Positions 1 through 9,900 of a stretch of 12,683 nt of DNA are shown here, piece after piece. The DNA is from Ectocarpus siliculosus (taxonomy: Eukaryota; Sar; Phaeophyceae; Ectocarpales; Ectocarpaceae): positions 781,138 through 793,820 of the forward strand of contig FN649735.1 of assembly GCA_000310025.1 (NCBI GenBank), written 5' to 3'. Position 1 is the first letter of the stretch; every line of letters begins with the position of its first letter. Made by a program: the position numbers and the translations under genes. Under the pieces are notes generated by a model that saw only the letters and a list, made by a program, of their open reading frames with translations, was not told the DNA's origin and ran no database searches.

Positions 1-19
1 CCCCCCCCCCCCCCCCCCC
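1..19. repeat. poly-C run at window edge
   Basis: Nineteen consecutive C residues open the window. Similar C or G runs recur through the non-coding DNA. The bases from 20 to 284 hold no exon I can fix. They contain pyrimidine-rich stretches followed by CAG at 161-163 and 282-284, which look like splice acceptors, so this stretch may be intron of the gene that follows. Confidence 0.9.
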
Positions 20-284
20 TCGGGTCTGTTTCGATCGTCGGTTCCCTCTCCCCTTCCCCGGTACTGCTACGAACGCAAACTGCGCGTGGGCCCGTCCGTT
101 TGGATGCCCGTGGACTTGAGCTTTCCCTCAAATGCCATTGGCCCTTGTTGCCTCTCGCTGCAGAGTTCAGAGCCCATCCTCACCGAAACACGTTTGGTAT
201 GGCGATCCACTGCTGTCGAACATGTCCATTTATGCTGCATCTTGTCGCTGGTGTGCTTTTTCTGTTCCTTTTTTTCGCGTGCAG

Positions 285-2137
285 CTGGATAAGAAAAGGC
301 GTTCCATCCCGCGAGATGCATTCCGTGCCAGAAACAACACCTTCGCGAGGTTATAACATTAATCTATGAAATAGAGAGGCGTTTTTTTTTACCCTTATCT
401 CCAAACCACACCCGTAACCCCTAGAGTACCGGAACCAAGCTTTTATACCCTCGCGATGGCTGCTGTGCCAGGTACAAGAGCTTTCGTCTCGGCGATAAAT
501 TTACGCCACTGACTCAAGTACAAACGGTCTCTCTCTCTTGCCCGCCGTCTGCTGTGTTTGTCGGTGTGATGACATGCAGGGACCGGGATGTTCGCAAGGA
601 TGCAGGCGGTAGCAACGGTCGGGGTCCCGATCCTGCCCCCGCGGCGGCGGCGGAGGAGGAGGACGACATGTCGACGTCTCTCCTCGACATGGACACAAGC
701 AAGCTCTACGCGCAGGTAGACAGAGTGGGAATACCCGAATAAGATGGCGGTGGGGCAGTAGATAATTAAGGTGGCCGCATTATATGAGACAGCCGTCTTA
801 TGCTCCATGTGTAGAACAACTTGACTGTTCCGTCTCTGCCGGCCAATTCCAGCCCGCCTTACTGTGGACGACCGCTTTTATTCGTGCCGCCTTACTGGAG
901 GACCCCCACGGCATCATCTAATTCCCTCCCTCCGACCTTGACAAGTTGCTCGCGCGGACGTACGTACTGGTGTGTTGCCCGGTAGCGGGATTGTTGTCAG
1001 CGGTGGTATATCTTTGTGCCCGTGTATCATGTGTGTGCTGCTGGTTGGTTCATGGTACCATTTCCTCGTTTGCGGCCGGCAAAGTAAGAATCAGGGAGTG
1101 GGATGCTGTCTCATCTTGTAGGCGCGAACGCATGCCATCAAATTGTTCTCTTTAAGCTTAGCCTCTGCACGGGTGATGCTGATGGTCGTTGATTCAATTC
1201 GTGCAGCGCTGGCAATTCGTACGTTGGCTTGGACCTCTGGCCACGGCTTTGGGACCTGCTACCGACGCGTGTAGCGAACACTTTCCTTTGTGTCCAAACT
1301 CTTTGGGCATTTTCGTTTTCTCTACCCTTGAAACACAAACTTTTTTCGAACGAAACCCAACCAGGGCTGTCTTCGTTAATTTTACCGTGAACCGTGGTAA
1401 CGCGTTGAATCCATCCTAAGAGAGACACTACGTTTTTTTGTGCACAAGGGAAATTTTTACCATAAGAAAGTCAACATTACCGGGAATTGAATGGTGCTTG
1501 TTGTTTGCCTAAATTCCACGTGTGGACCGTGTATTGTCCACGGGATTTTTTCCACGGTAATTGGTAATGTTGACTTTCACATGGTAAAATTTGCCGTTGT
1601 GTACAACAATCCGTAACTCTTGTTATTTGATGGATTCAACTATTTATTTGTCGCGGTTCACGGCAAGATTGACGAAGACAGCCCTAAAAACCACGATAAA
1701 AAAAATAGCTACAATTGTAGAACCTTTCCTGTGGAAGCGCGCCCGTTTGAAGCGTCTGTCGCGCCTAACCTTAACCTTTTGAGTCATCGCACTCGCCGCC
1801 GCTCCCTAACTCTCGCCCCCCCCAAACGCGTCGACAGGTAATGAAAAGAGAGCGGGAAGCATCCCAGGCGGTGGGCAAAGACTACGCGGCCCGCCCGGCA
1901 TCCTACAAGGGTTCCCTCAGCCTCAAGCTGGACCGCTACACCCAGCGCCGCAAGAGCCGGTCGCGGAGCCCCGACCGGCAGCGGACGTCGGGGGGCGGGG
2001 GGAGCAAGGGAGAGCGGCGCGCCGCCGAGCCGTCGCCGCCGCGACGCAAGGCGGCCCCCGTGGTGAGTGCGGAGGAGCTGCGCAGGCAGCAGGAGCTCAA
2101 GAGGAGATACGGGGACGCTTCTGCCTCCAAGAGATGA
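285..2137 (+). CDS. small basic protein with RS-like C-terminal tail, 5' end unresolved (spliced)
   Basis: Exons 285-349, 580-715 and 1838-2137 join in phase (phase 2, then phase 0) to give 166 residues ending in TGA. The acceptors are T-rich CAG (282-284), ATGCAG (574-579) and GACAG (1833-1837), the last behind a CTAAC branch-like site near 1806. The donors are GTTATA (350), which is weak, and GTAGAC (716). The protein starts with a basic stretch (LDKKRRSIPRDAF), then has a Gly/Pro/Ala part, an acidic EEEDD patch near residue 45, and the core SYKGSLSLKLDRYTQRR (residues 89-105). An RS-type segment KSRSRSPDR (106-114), an SPPRRK motif and a charged helix (EELRRQQELKRRYG) follow. RS segments are typical of nuclear pre-mRNA processing proteins, so that role is inferred. 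I do not recognise the family. The 5' end is open: the frame stays open upstream to an ATG at 132, giving a 217-residue alternative without the 284 acceptor, or the first exons lie outside the window. The long last intron (716-1837) contains an inverted repeat. Confidence 0.62.
854..906. repeat. short imperfect tandem repeat in intron
   Basis: Two copies of a block starting ccgccttactg and running into ggacgacc or ggaggacc lie 33 bp apart (854-873 and 887-906), inside the long intron of the RS-tail gene. No function is evident. Confidence 0.6.
1363..1685. repeat. long inverted repeat (foldback/MITE-like element) in intron
   Basis: The left arm, 1363-1481, matches the reverse complement of the right arm, 1563-1685, around an 81 bp centre. 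Three blocks stay in register. Outer: 1363-1394 with 1654-1685, 32 bp and 3 mismatches. Middle: 1404-1415 with 1629-1640, 12 bp and exact. Inner: 1458-1481 with 1563-1586, 24 bp and 2 mismatches. The DNA between the blocks is more diverged. Both arms, each read outward from the centre, can be translated to nearly the same short peptide, VHGKI(N/D)EDSP. That could mean the arms derive from a coding sequence, or may only reflect the shared DNA. The element lies wholly inside intron 716-1837 and would fold into a long hairpin in the pre-mRNA. A miniature inverted-repeat transposon or a decayed inverted duplication are both possible. No target-site duplication was identified and no transposase is present. 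Confidence 0.72.
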
Positions 2138-2766
2138 TTCTGCACGACCCCGGCTGATAGCCGTGCAAGAACTGCAAGAGACGAGGCGGGACAAAATGGT
2201 TGTGGTTTCGTGGCGTCACACACAACACCCCGTGTTCGCCGCCGACTCTTGCTTCAACAATGCTCGCGAGTATTCCAAAGTGCTGGCATGTGCCAACTGG
2301 TCACCAACACCGCCCTTTCGGTAGATGGCAACGGAGATTACAAGTCTCGAATGGGAAGCGGAGCACGCAGATGTGAAGGGGGGGGGGGGGTACGGCTGTA
2401 TGGGGGATAATGACGGCGTCCTTGCATGCCGAAGTAGATCTGGCGGGATGATGGGGCTGTTGAAGGGGAAGACTAGGAGGGCTTGGGATAGTGTGGAGCC
2501 AATCAGGGATGTCCCTGTTGCGCCCTTTGAGAATTTAGTTTTTGTTTTTTTTTCGCTCCCAGCTTTTCGCAGGAAACCGGCTTTGCTACCCTAGCTGAAG
2601 AGCATGGAGAAGCACCCTCACCTCGTTGGTTTGTATGTATGCGGGTTCCCCAACCATCTTCCCCTACGCTGCTGCCGCTCTGTTCGGTAGAAAAGCAGCG
2701 GCAGGGTCGGTATTTTCGGGGCCGAAACAGCCCCAAGTTTCCGTGGTATTATGATATACCGTATAG
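2138..2766. other. 3' flank and intergenic DNA, no gene seen
   Basis: This follows the TGA of the RS-tail gene and probably includes its 3' untranslated region. It holds a 13-base G run at 2378-2390. Around 2671-2704 there is a possible hairpin, with ctgccgct pairing with agcggcag across an 18-base loop. Open frames here are short and show no family resemblance. Confidence 0.5.
2378..2390. repeat. poly-G run (13)
   Basis: Thirteen consecutive G lie about 240 bp after the stop codon of the RS-tail gene, on its coding strand. Confidence 0.95.
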
Positions 2767-4025
2767 CCGATACACGGGGTGCATCTACGATCCAGGTCTA
2801 CACGGAAGGATACGTTTTGCGGTATATTGTCCGTCTTCTTCAATGTTGAACGCGAGAAGAAGAAACGTGTCGGCAATTCTTTCCGTCAACATGTCCTCGT
2901 TGTCACTCACTTTTCTTTCTGGGAACGAAATGCGGAAGATTTTTTTAAGTTGCGAGCGCGGAACTTGTCACCCTACATGACTATAGAGGCTAGAAAGACT
3001 TCTAGTGGAGACGGCCTGGGCAACCCGCAAAGTTTACAGGTATTGTGTGTCCGGTGTATTTTGCTTTGTGGGGAGGGAGGGAGCGTGTTAGTGTCGACCG
3101 ACGTTGGTTTGACTGGTGAGGATATGGTACTGTAGTAGTTTGAATCAAGTGGGTAAAACGGGTTTTGATTGCTTTTTGTCCAACAATCAAGACAATTTGA
3201 CGGCAACACGGCGCCGGTGATTGTCGGGATAGCCCGGTGTGTTGCGTGGAAACCGAAGCTTGCTCCTGAATGATTCGGTTAGCATGACGGAAATGGCCGA
3301 CATGGATGCATCACGTCCCTCTGACGTCAAGCAAACAAGGTTGGTAGTTGTAGTTCGCAAGGATGGCACGAGGCTATTTACCCTCTTGCTGCCGTTGTGG
3401 ATGGATGCGGTAGAACAACATAAAACAGTTGGTACGGTGCTGCACCCCATGACGATGTCGCCCAACGATTATGAACTAGAGCACAAGCGCGCTTTTTCTC
3501 ATTCCTGTCTTTCAGCTTCTTCTTCGTGTTTTTTGCACATCGTGCCAACATGTACCGTCCCAATAGACCTTAGAGCGGCAATCACACATCGTGCCAACAT
3601 GTACCGTCCCAATAGACCTTAGAGCGGCAATCAGTCTCTCATACTACTCCTTACTACCAACTTAAAGCAGTACGTAGGCAGGAAGAGGCGCCAGGAGTTG
3701 GATAGCTTGGGGATGACTGTCTATCTCGACAATCGTCCAAGCCTAGAGGGTTTGGTGCACGCAAAGCGCAGTGCTGCTGTAGCCATGCATACGAGGATTA
3801 TTTGTGTTCAAAATGGACAGGTACGTGGTGAGCGCAGACAACGTTCCAAGCTTCGCCGAGTTCGACATGGGAAGTGGTGTTTAGTTTTTTTTGTCGTGAG
3901 TGAGACAGGGGGGACGCGACCGTCGAACATGTTGACGAAAACATCAAAGCTCGGACTACCCGCGTCAACCCGGGTTGTAACTTGAGTGCACACAGGTAGG
4001 TTTCGACCACATACGCGGCGTTTGA
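2767..4025 (+). CDS. weak candidate multi-exon gene or gene relic, unknown product
   Basis: Four blocks could be exons on the plus strand. Block 1 is 2767-3039, open for 91 codons and ending at donor CAG|GTATTG; it contains EREKKKRVGNSFRQ. Block 2 is 3233 to roughly 3430-3540, entered in phase 0 after GATAG; it contains DVKQTRLVVVVRKDGTRLF. Block 3 is 3671-3820, after AAGCAG, ending at the strong donor CAG|GTACGT; it contains GRKRRQELDSLGMTVYLDNR. Block 4 is 3996-4025, after CACAG, which adds VGFDHIRGV and a stop. Phases agree for 1 to 2 and for 3 to 4. No phase-compatible convincing donor joins block 2 to block 3, and a 49 bp duplication sits between them. No start codon is fixed and no domain is recognised. 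Codons are less G/C-biased at the third position than in the DP1/C2 gene. Chance open frames of this size are expected about once in such a window, so this is only a lead. It could equally be an eroded pseudogene or transposon relic. Confidence 0.2.
3536..3633. repeat. perfect 49 bp tandem duplication
   Basis: The 49 bp unit beginning cacatcgtgccaacatg at 3536-3584 is repeated exactly at 3585-3633. The absence of any difference suggests a recent duplication or a sequence-assembly artefact. Because 49 is not a multiple of three, it would shift any frame crossing it. Confidence 0.95.
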
Positions 4026-6776
4026 CTGCGTAGCATGCGCTGGGTCGGCGTTTCGCGAGTCCGAGACCATACAATTTTGTTGTGGCCGTAGATAAATATT
4101 TAGATCTAATAATAATCTGAAAACAACAACGAACTGTAACAGCATCATGCGGATTTATTTCACGCCGGCCGCGGATGTCACTCCAACAACGCACACACAC
4201 ACACGTGGACTCTCAGCCTTCCCTGTCTGTCCGTTTGTGACCATGCGCCGTTCGCGCGCGGCGCTTCCCTTACGTGTGCCAACCCTCCAAGCCTCCCCAT
4301 GGACAGTATCAATCACCTGAAAACCGTCAAGAGTCAAGAATAACCTTTCTGCCCTCGACCCGTTCCGTCAGCGACCGTTTTCACACCCACCGCCGAACTG
4401 CCGCCCATGACTTGTCGGCTTCTTTTCATCATTTTTGGTTGTGGTGCTGACCCAAAACTCCCCTTTTTTACACGAAAACAGAAGGTTGTGGCCAGTGAAC
4501 TTGTCATAGGCTAGATACATCCCTTAGAATCTGGCCCGCCTGGCATTTGCGGCACGGAGCTTCGAGACGTTCATATCTTCGGTACCAGGCACAGCAGTCC
4601 ATATGATATCTTTTGTGTGTTGTCCAACGTCCCAGATAGGGTACCCTCTATCTTCCTTTCTGCGCCCCCCCCCCCCCACAGCCCAGCCTTTTTCGAGGGT
4701 GGCACCTCTTTCCGACACATCCGAGACTGCTGCCATCAGGCGTGTGTGCGAATCACACAATCATGGACTCGGTTATGACGCACCTTCAAGCAGCCCTCAC
4801 CATAGGGGAGGAGATCGTGGACCGGAATCCGAACTTCTGCTTGACAAGTGAGTGCAACATGCCTCTCTTCTCTTGGCCTCTCCGCAATATGGTAGAAAAG
4901 TGCCCGTTATCCTCATCGGCGGTCTTCCTTTGGGAGAGAACAGAAGAAGGCGGAGCAGCGAGAGAGTGGCAGCAGTCAGTGCACGGCAAGGGCGAGATAT
5001 GACAGGGCCTCCGAGCCTTGCACGTGTTAGTCAGTGTGCGCATCGCCGTTCTATGGAGCTCCTCTCGGACAGGCTGGCTGGATAGGTGTTTATTTTTCGG
5101 TACCCCCCCTCTAGAAGGCGCCGGTGGCGGTGTCCTGGTGAAACGGGGTGTGTTGTTGATGTTCTCCCGCAGGAGAGAGAGACCGAGAATTCCAGCCTGC
5201 GGTTGGTGAACGGGGGGCACAGGCAAGGCTGGGTGTATCTCGTTTCCTGGGCCTGGTGCTCGCTAGGCCAGTCAACTTCTCCACCCCTCTTGGCCAATGG
5301 AGATGAATCCATGACTGCTGGCCTTGATTACTAGGATGACGGCGTGTCCACCCCGCTCTGCGGGCGCCTGGGGATGCGCGTTTCCCCAGTCGTAGCCCTC
5401 TGTCGGTGATGAGCAAAGCTCGGACTCACTGGCGTCCATAGTGTTTAGCATGGACGCATATGCTCTTAGAGTTGCTTCACTTGTCATACCTTTCTGCTCA
5501 ATCGGAAGCGTGGGTTTGATTTGATGCCAACGAAAACGGAGAAAAAGCTGCCCTCGTGACGCCATCACCGCCTCTCTTTCTCAAACAAGGGACAACTCAC
5601 CTGCTGTCAAGACTTCAACACACAGTCTACCTTCGACTGCTGTGGTTATATCTCGAAATGGGTATACACAACACGAGTAGTCTTGTGTCTGAATTTTCTG
5701 AAACGGTTGTGCAGCCCACGTGTGTTTAGACAATTCGCAGCAACTCGAGGGCATTACATTTGCGTGCCGTCTCAGCTGCTCGTTTCGTCTGCGCTCGATA
5801 AAGTTCTTTGCTGCCGCCCTGCCAGCGATTGGGCCGCGTGGTGCGGTACACGGTAGTCTCGGGGAATTGGGAAGTGCCCGTTTATTGTGCGGGTAAAAGA
5901 TGCTTGTGGTTTATCTGGAACGGGTAGTCTTTCTGTGTGAAGGTATAGTGGTAAGTTGTGGTAGTATCTCACGTGCATCGCTTCGGCTGCCGTCGGGGAA
6001 AGTTGAGCCGCCTAGCGAGGAACAACTTACAAAGCAGCACTGCCGGTGGGCATGGCGGGGGCGTTAGGGTTCAGGTACGGCAGGACTATGTAGGCGCCTC
6101 AGCAAGTAGTGCCTCTTGTGGTAAACTTCGTACCGTGTACTCTTGCTTCCCCCTGATTTTCCGTACTCCCAGAGCAAGGAGGTGTTAGTTCTCGCTTTAG
6201 TAGTGGGGATGGAGTGAAACAAGCGCCCCGCACACAATGTGTCATGCATGATGTGTCTACTTGTAGTATCTCTTGTTGGGCACTTTCCCAGCGGCAGGTA
6301 CACTGCAATGTAGCGCACGTGACAGCAGTCGTGGGAGAATCACGGAGCGCCCGGTCCACCATGACCAGCCACGACGTACAAAATAGGGCAGAAATCTCAC
6401 CGCGTTTTTCTCTCTACACACCTTCGGTGCGGTTACACATCGACCGCCCTGTCGGCCTTACGCTCCTCCCTGCGAACATCTACAGCCAGATTCAGAGTTA
6501 TGGTTAAGTCTCCCAAGCAGGATTGTGCAGAGTCGCTCGATCTCGAACATGCACCTTCTCCCTCCGATATTGGGCGGTATTGTAGCCATGCGGCGATTGT
6601 CGTAGTTGGCTGGAGCTGCGGGAGCCGCGTGGCACGGGTGCTGGCCCTGTGATTGGTCAATTTTGCCCCGTGTGCATTCCTGCATGCATACGTATCGGCG
6701 ATTTAATGCGTGAGCGTGCATCCCCGTGCCGAGATACACACCTGCTCTCCGCACGGCTTTAATCAGCTGCCCTTCG
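4026..6776. other. intergenic region, no supported gene
   Basis: No open frame here resembles a known family, and none chains convincingly through splice sites. It holds a short CA run near 4192-4203 and a 13-base C run (4665-4677). Two strong donor-like sites occur: ACAA|GTGAGT at 4848 on the plus strand, and GACGCCA|GTGAGT on the minus strand near 5430. Each follows a short ATG-initiated frame, but neither finds an in-phase acceptor that stays open. Transcribed non-coding RNA or long untranslated regions cannot be excluded. Confidence 0.45.
4665..4677. repeat. poly-C run (13)
   Basis: Thirteen consecutive C in the gene-poor middle of the window. Confidence 0.95.
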
Positions 6777-6788
6777 CCCCCCCCCCCC
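6777..6788. repeat. poly-C run (12)
   Basis: Twelve consecutive C about 150 bp upstream of the start codon of the DP1/C2 gene. A further C-rich stretch lies at 6889-6910. Confidence 0.95.
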
Positions 6789-6793
6789 ATGAA

Positions 6794-6848
6794 GAACGGT
6801 TGGCCATCGGTGATCGGTCGTGTGGGAACAATGGTCCGTCCTCTCGAG
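6794..6848 (+). repeat. dispersed direct repeat, copy A (partner 7492-7545)
   Basis: The block gaacg.ttggccatcggtgatcggt and its continuation through gtccgtcctctcgag recurs at 7492-7545 with a few substitutions and one indel. Copy A lies in the 5' flank of the DP1/C2 gene and copy B in its first intron, so the pair brackets exon 1. It may be a small duplicated segment or a shared regulatory sequence; the DNA alone does not decide. Confidence 0.8.
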
Positions 6849-6870
6849 ACAACGGTCGAACAGCAAAGGC

Positions 6871-6918
6871 ATGCAAAACGCAAGAGTACGCCCCCCCCCT
6901 CCCCTCCGCCATTGGTAA
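6871..6918 (+). other. upstream ORF, possible copy of the start-codon region
   Basis: An ATG at 6871 opens a 15-codon frame, rich in Arg and Pro, closed by TAA at 6916. Its surroundings (aaaggcATGCAA, then agta and a C-rich stretch ending ccgcc) repeat the true start region of the DP1/C2 gene at 6934-6972, 69 bp downstream and in the same frame. If transcribed as 5' leader it would be an upstream ORF that could dampen translation of the main frame. Whether the leader extends this far is unknown. Confidence 0.4.
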
Positions 6919-6939
6919 ATTGTCTAACAGCTAAAAGGC

Positions 6940-9900
6940 ATGCAAGACATGAGTATCCCCTCCTCCCCCCGCCTGGGCCACGCTGATATCGCGTTCTCGT
7001 TGTCGTACAATACAGAATACATGCGGCAGATGGAGGCCAACTACGGGGGCTCTCGCGCGAGCTGGTTCCTCGGGCTTTTCAGCATTGTCACGGTGATTCT
7101 CTACTTCATCGGAGGGCTTGCGCTCATCGCGAACCTCATCGGATTCTGCTACCCCGCCTTCGCCAGCTTCAAGGTGCGGGTATTTCAACTTTTTTTTTTC
7201 TCTTCGTTTTTCTCTACAATAAATACCCACATTTTTTTTTCTTGTCGTACTGTACGAGAAAAACAACGACAATCTCTAATCACCGATACGAGTCCAGGGT
7301 GTTAATTTCTGCGGCCGGCCGCGTTTTTTGGTCCCGGTGGCGCTGTCTGGTGAAGGGAGGGTGGGTTGGTTCAAGTTTATGGGTTATGGCGGGGGGGCCG
7401 CGTGATGTAGGGATGGAGGAGGAGCAGGTGTCCGTGTGCAACACGCGTTTCCCGCTGTTGATGCGTCTGCCGCGGGTGTCAAAGTAGGTAGGAACGATTG
7501 GCCATCGGTGATCGGTTCTGTGGGAAACTGCTCCGTCCTCTCGAGGAAGCGTGGTCAATGGTATAATCGCTGAGGCAACTACACTCCCCCCCGCCGCCGC
7601 CGCGCCCGCTCTCCGACTGTGGTACTTTTTCTTATATTTTCTGCTAGGCCATCGACTCCCCAGACGCGCTCGCGAGCCAGCAGCTTTTGTCGTACTGGGT
7701 GATTTTCGGCGCTTTCTTCACCCTCGAGACCTCCTTCAGGTGAGGTTTTTGTGTGTGTTTTGTTTCATGTTCATATGCTGAGGAGTGTCCCGTTTCTGAC
7801 GTCGAGTTGGCGTGTGACTTCAGGTGAGTTTTTTGTGTGTGTTTTGTTCCATGTTCATATGCTGAGGAGTGTCCCGTTTTTGACGTCGAGTTGGCGTGTG
7901 ACTTCAGGTGAGGTTTTTGTGTGTGTTTTGTTCCATGTTCATATGCTGAGGAGTGTCCCGTTTTTGACGTCGAGTTGGCGTGTGACTTCAGGTGAGGTTT
8001 TTGCGTGTGTTTTGTTCCATGTTCATATGCTGAGGAGTGTCCCGTTTTTGACGTCGAGTTGGCGTGTCACCACGTTAGACCTCCGCGTCAGTTGGACTGT
8101 TATAGTATAGTATAGTACGGACATTAGAAGGTACTGAGCGGAGACGGGAACGGTTTTTAATGTGAAGACGACAACAACAACAACTGTCATCGCTGGTTGT
8201 TTGTATTGCTATAAACACGTGTTGTCTCTCCATGGTTTAGAGCTCCGACCCGGATGGGTCGGTTGATGCATATCGCTTGCAGGCGTTTTTTCTTGGTATA
8301 CATGTACAGGAGGAAAGTTGGGGGGGAAATAAAGTTTAGCTTTTTTTTTCTTTTTTTTCTTAATACGACACAACGAAACCATCTCTATCATTGAAAAGAA
8401 TCTGAGACAGATTAGCAATGGATTCATTGCGTCAGAAAGTACCTGTATGTCTACGATTGCCCAGACAGCATATAGGGATATCTCCCCTTTTGTATGTATG
8501 AGTTCCTTCCTCCTGTGTGGCCCAGACTGATTCCTCAAACGTATGCACCTAGAGGTGAGTGGACGGGCGCCCGAATGTAGGCTACGGGACGAGCACCGTT
8601 CCACAAAAGACATGTTGTGTTCTTATTTTTTCGAACGTAAAGTGATCAGACCACCTGCCATGGACTTGTCCGCCTACCTACCTACCTCCCAACGCGCAAA
8701 TGTTTCCGTCTCTCTCTCTTTCTCGCTCCCTCCGTCTCTGCCTGTCTAATCTGTCTCTGTATCTGTCTGTGTGTGTCTCTCTCTCTCACCCGCTGCCTCG
8801 ATGGTCAAAATCTCTGCGGCCTCTTCCGCGGGTTCACCACCACCGCCCCACACCAGCGTTCTGACAGCGGCCATCCCGTACTACAGCATCGCCAAGGGGT
8901 TCATCTTCGTGTACTCCTTCCACCCCTTCACCCGGGTAAGTCGAGCTTGTCTCCGCCGAAGCCGCAGCCCTTGCTTGTGCTATCTATTATATTCGTCAGC
9001 CCCATCTTTTGATCGCTCGTCTCTTCCAACTGCGATTTGAAAGCAAGTTTGATTCATGAGCGTTATACTTAACAAAATGCATGAGCATTTTACTTAACAA
9101 AATGCATTCCTGCTGTGTCTCGCACTTTCTGCGCTGAGTCTTTTCCTTTTTTTTGTATAACATTTTCTTTCCGGTGTTTTCAAGTATTTTCTTGTTTTTA
9201 GCCTCAACCCCCGCCCTGTCCTCGCCTACCCGTATCCCCCTCCCCCTCCCCCCACCGTTGTTAACGAGAACGTTCTCAACAACCCAAGCAAGGCAAGTTT
9301 GTCCTTGAAATATCGCGGGGGCGCTATGAATTTCGCCCCCAACACACCAACCGCAACCGTTCCAACGCAGCCGCCTGATTGCTCCCGAATCCCTCTAGAT
9401 CCCCATGTGTTCTGTCCCCTCTCTCAGGCACGAGCATCACGCCCGACTCAAGTTCACCCACGCATCGCATCTCCACAAACCTTCTCTTCTGCATTTTTCA
9501 CGCCCACGCTCAGGTTCGCCCACACACATCACCCTTCCACAAACCTTCTCTTTCACCCACACGCATCACCCCTCCACAAACCTTCTCTTCTGCATTTTTT
9601 TTCTTTTTTTCGTCAGGGCGCGACCCACCTGTACGACGTCGTCATCCGGCCCCTGGTCATCCAGCACGTCTTGCCCGGCTCCTCCCAGGCCAAGAGAGCG
9701 CCGCCTTCGGCGGCATCGGCCGCCGCTGCTACGGCCTCCGCCGCCGCCTCGGGTGCCTTTGGCGCTGCTGCCGCCGCCGCTTCGTCGCCGGTCCCTGAGT
9801 TTGCCGAGAGGGTGATGAGCACGGGGGCACCGGCGGTGACAGTGCCTGCTGGGTTCGTGTCGCCCGACCTGAGCGAGCTGAGGGTGAGCCTTCTGTGTGT

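Noticed and set aside
251-284. Intron from GTGTGC at 251 to CAG at 284
   Set aside because: At 34 bases it is too short for a spliceosomal intron. If the 284 acceptor is used, the donor must lie further upstream.
443-808. 121-codon minus-strand frame
   Set aside because: It overlaps the exon 580-715 of the RS-tail gene on the other strand. Its length is due to a GCG/GAG repeat, with no recognisable protein.
4763-4847. Possible first exon (MDSVMTHLQAALTIGEEIVD) with strong donor GTGAGT
   Set aside because: The next good acceptor (CCCGCAG at 5172) enters a frame that stops after 11 codons, and the open frame there is in another phase. No further support was found.
5272-5487. 71-residue minus-strand frame (MTSEATLRAYASMLNTMD...)
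   Set aside because: It could be a small gene, but it has no homology cue, an internal donor-like site without a partner, and a length expected by chance.
5520-5855. Two overlapping plus-strand open stretches without an ATG at the start
   Set aside because: Lengths of 69 to about 90 codons are expected by chance in DNA of this composition. No splice chain or family signature.
7740-8067. Array considered as CRISPR
   Set aside because: Repeats are directly adjacent with no unique spacers, in a eukaryotic intron.
7751-8110. 119-codon frame made of 28-residue repeats (FHVHMLRSVPFLTSSWRVTS)
   Set aside because: It exists only because the 84 bp intronic unit is a multiple of three. It lacks an ATG at its start, lies within intron 2 and is out of frame with exon 2.
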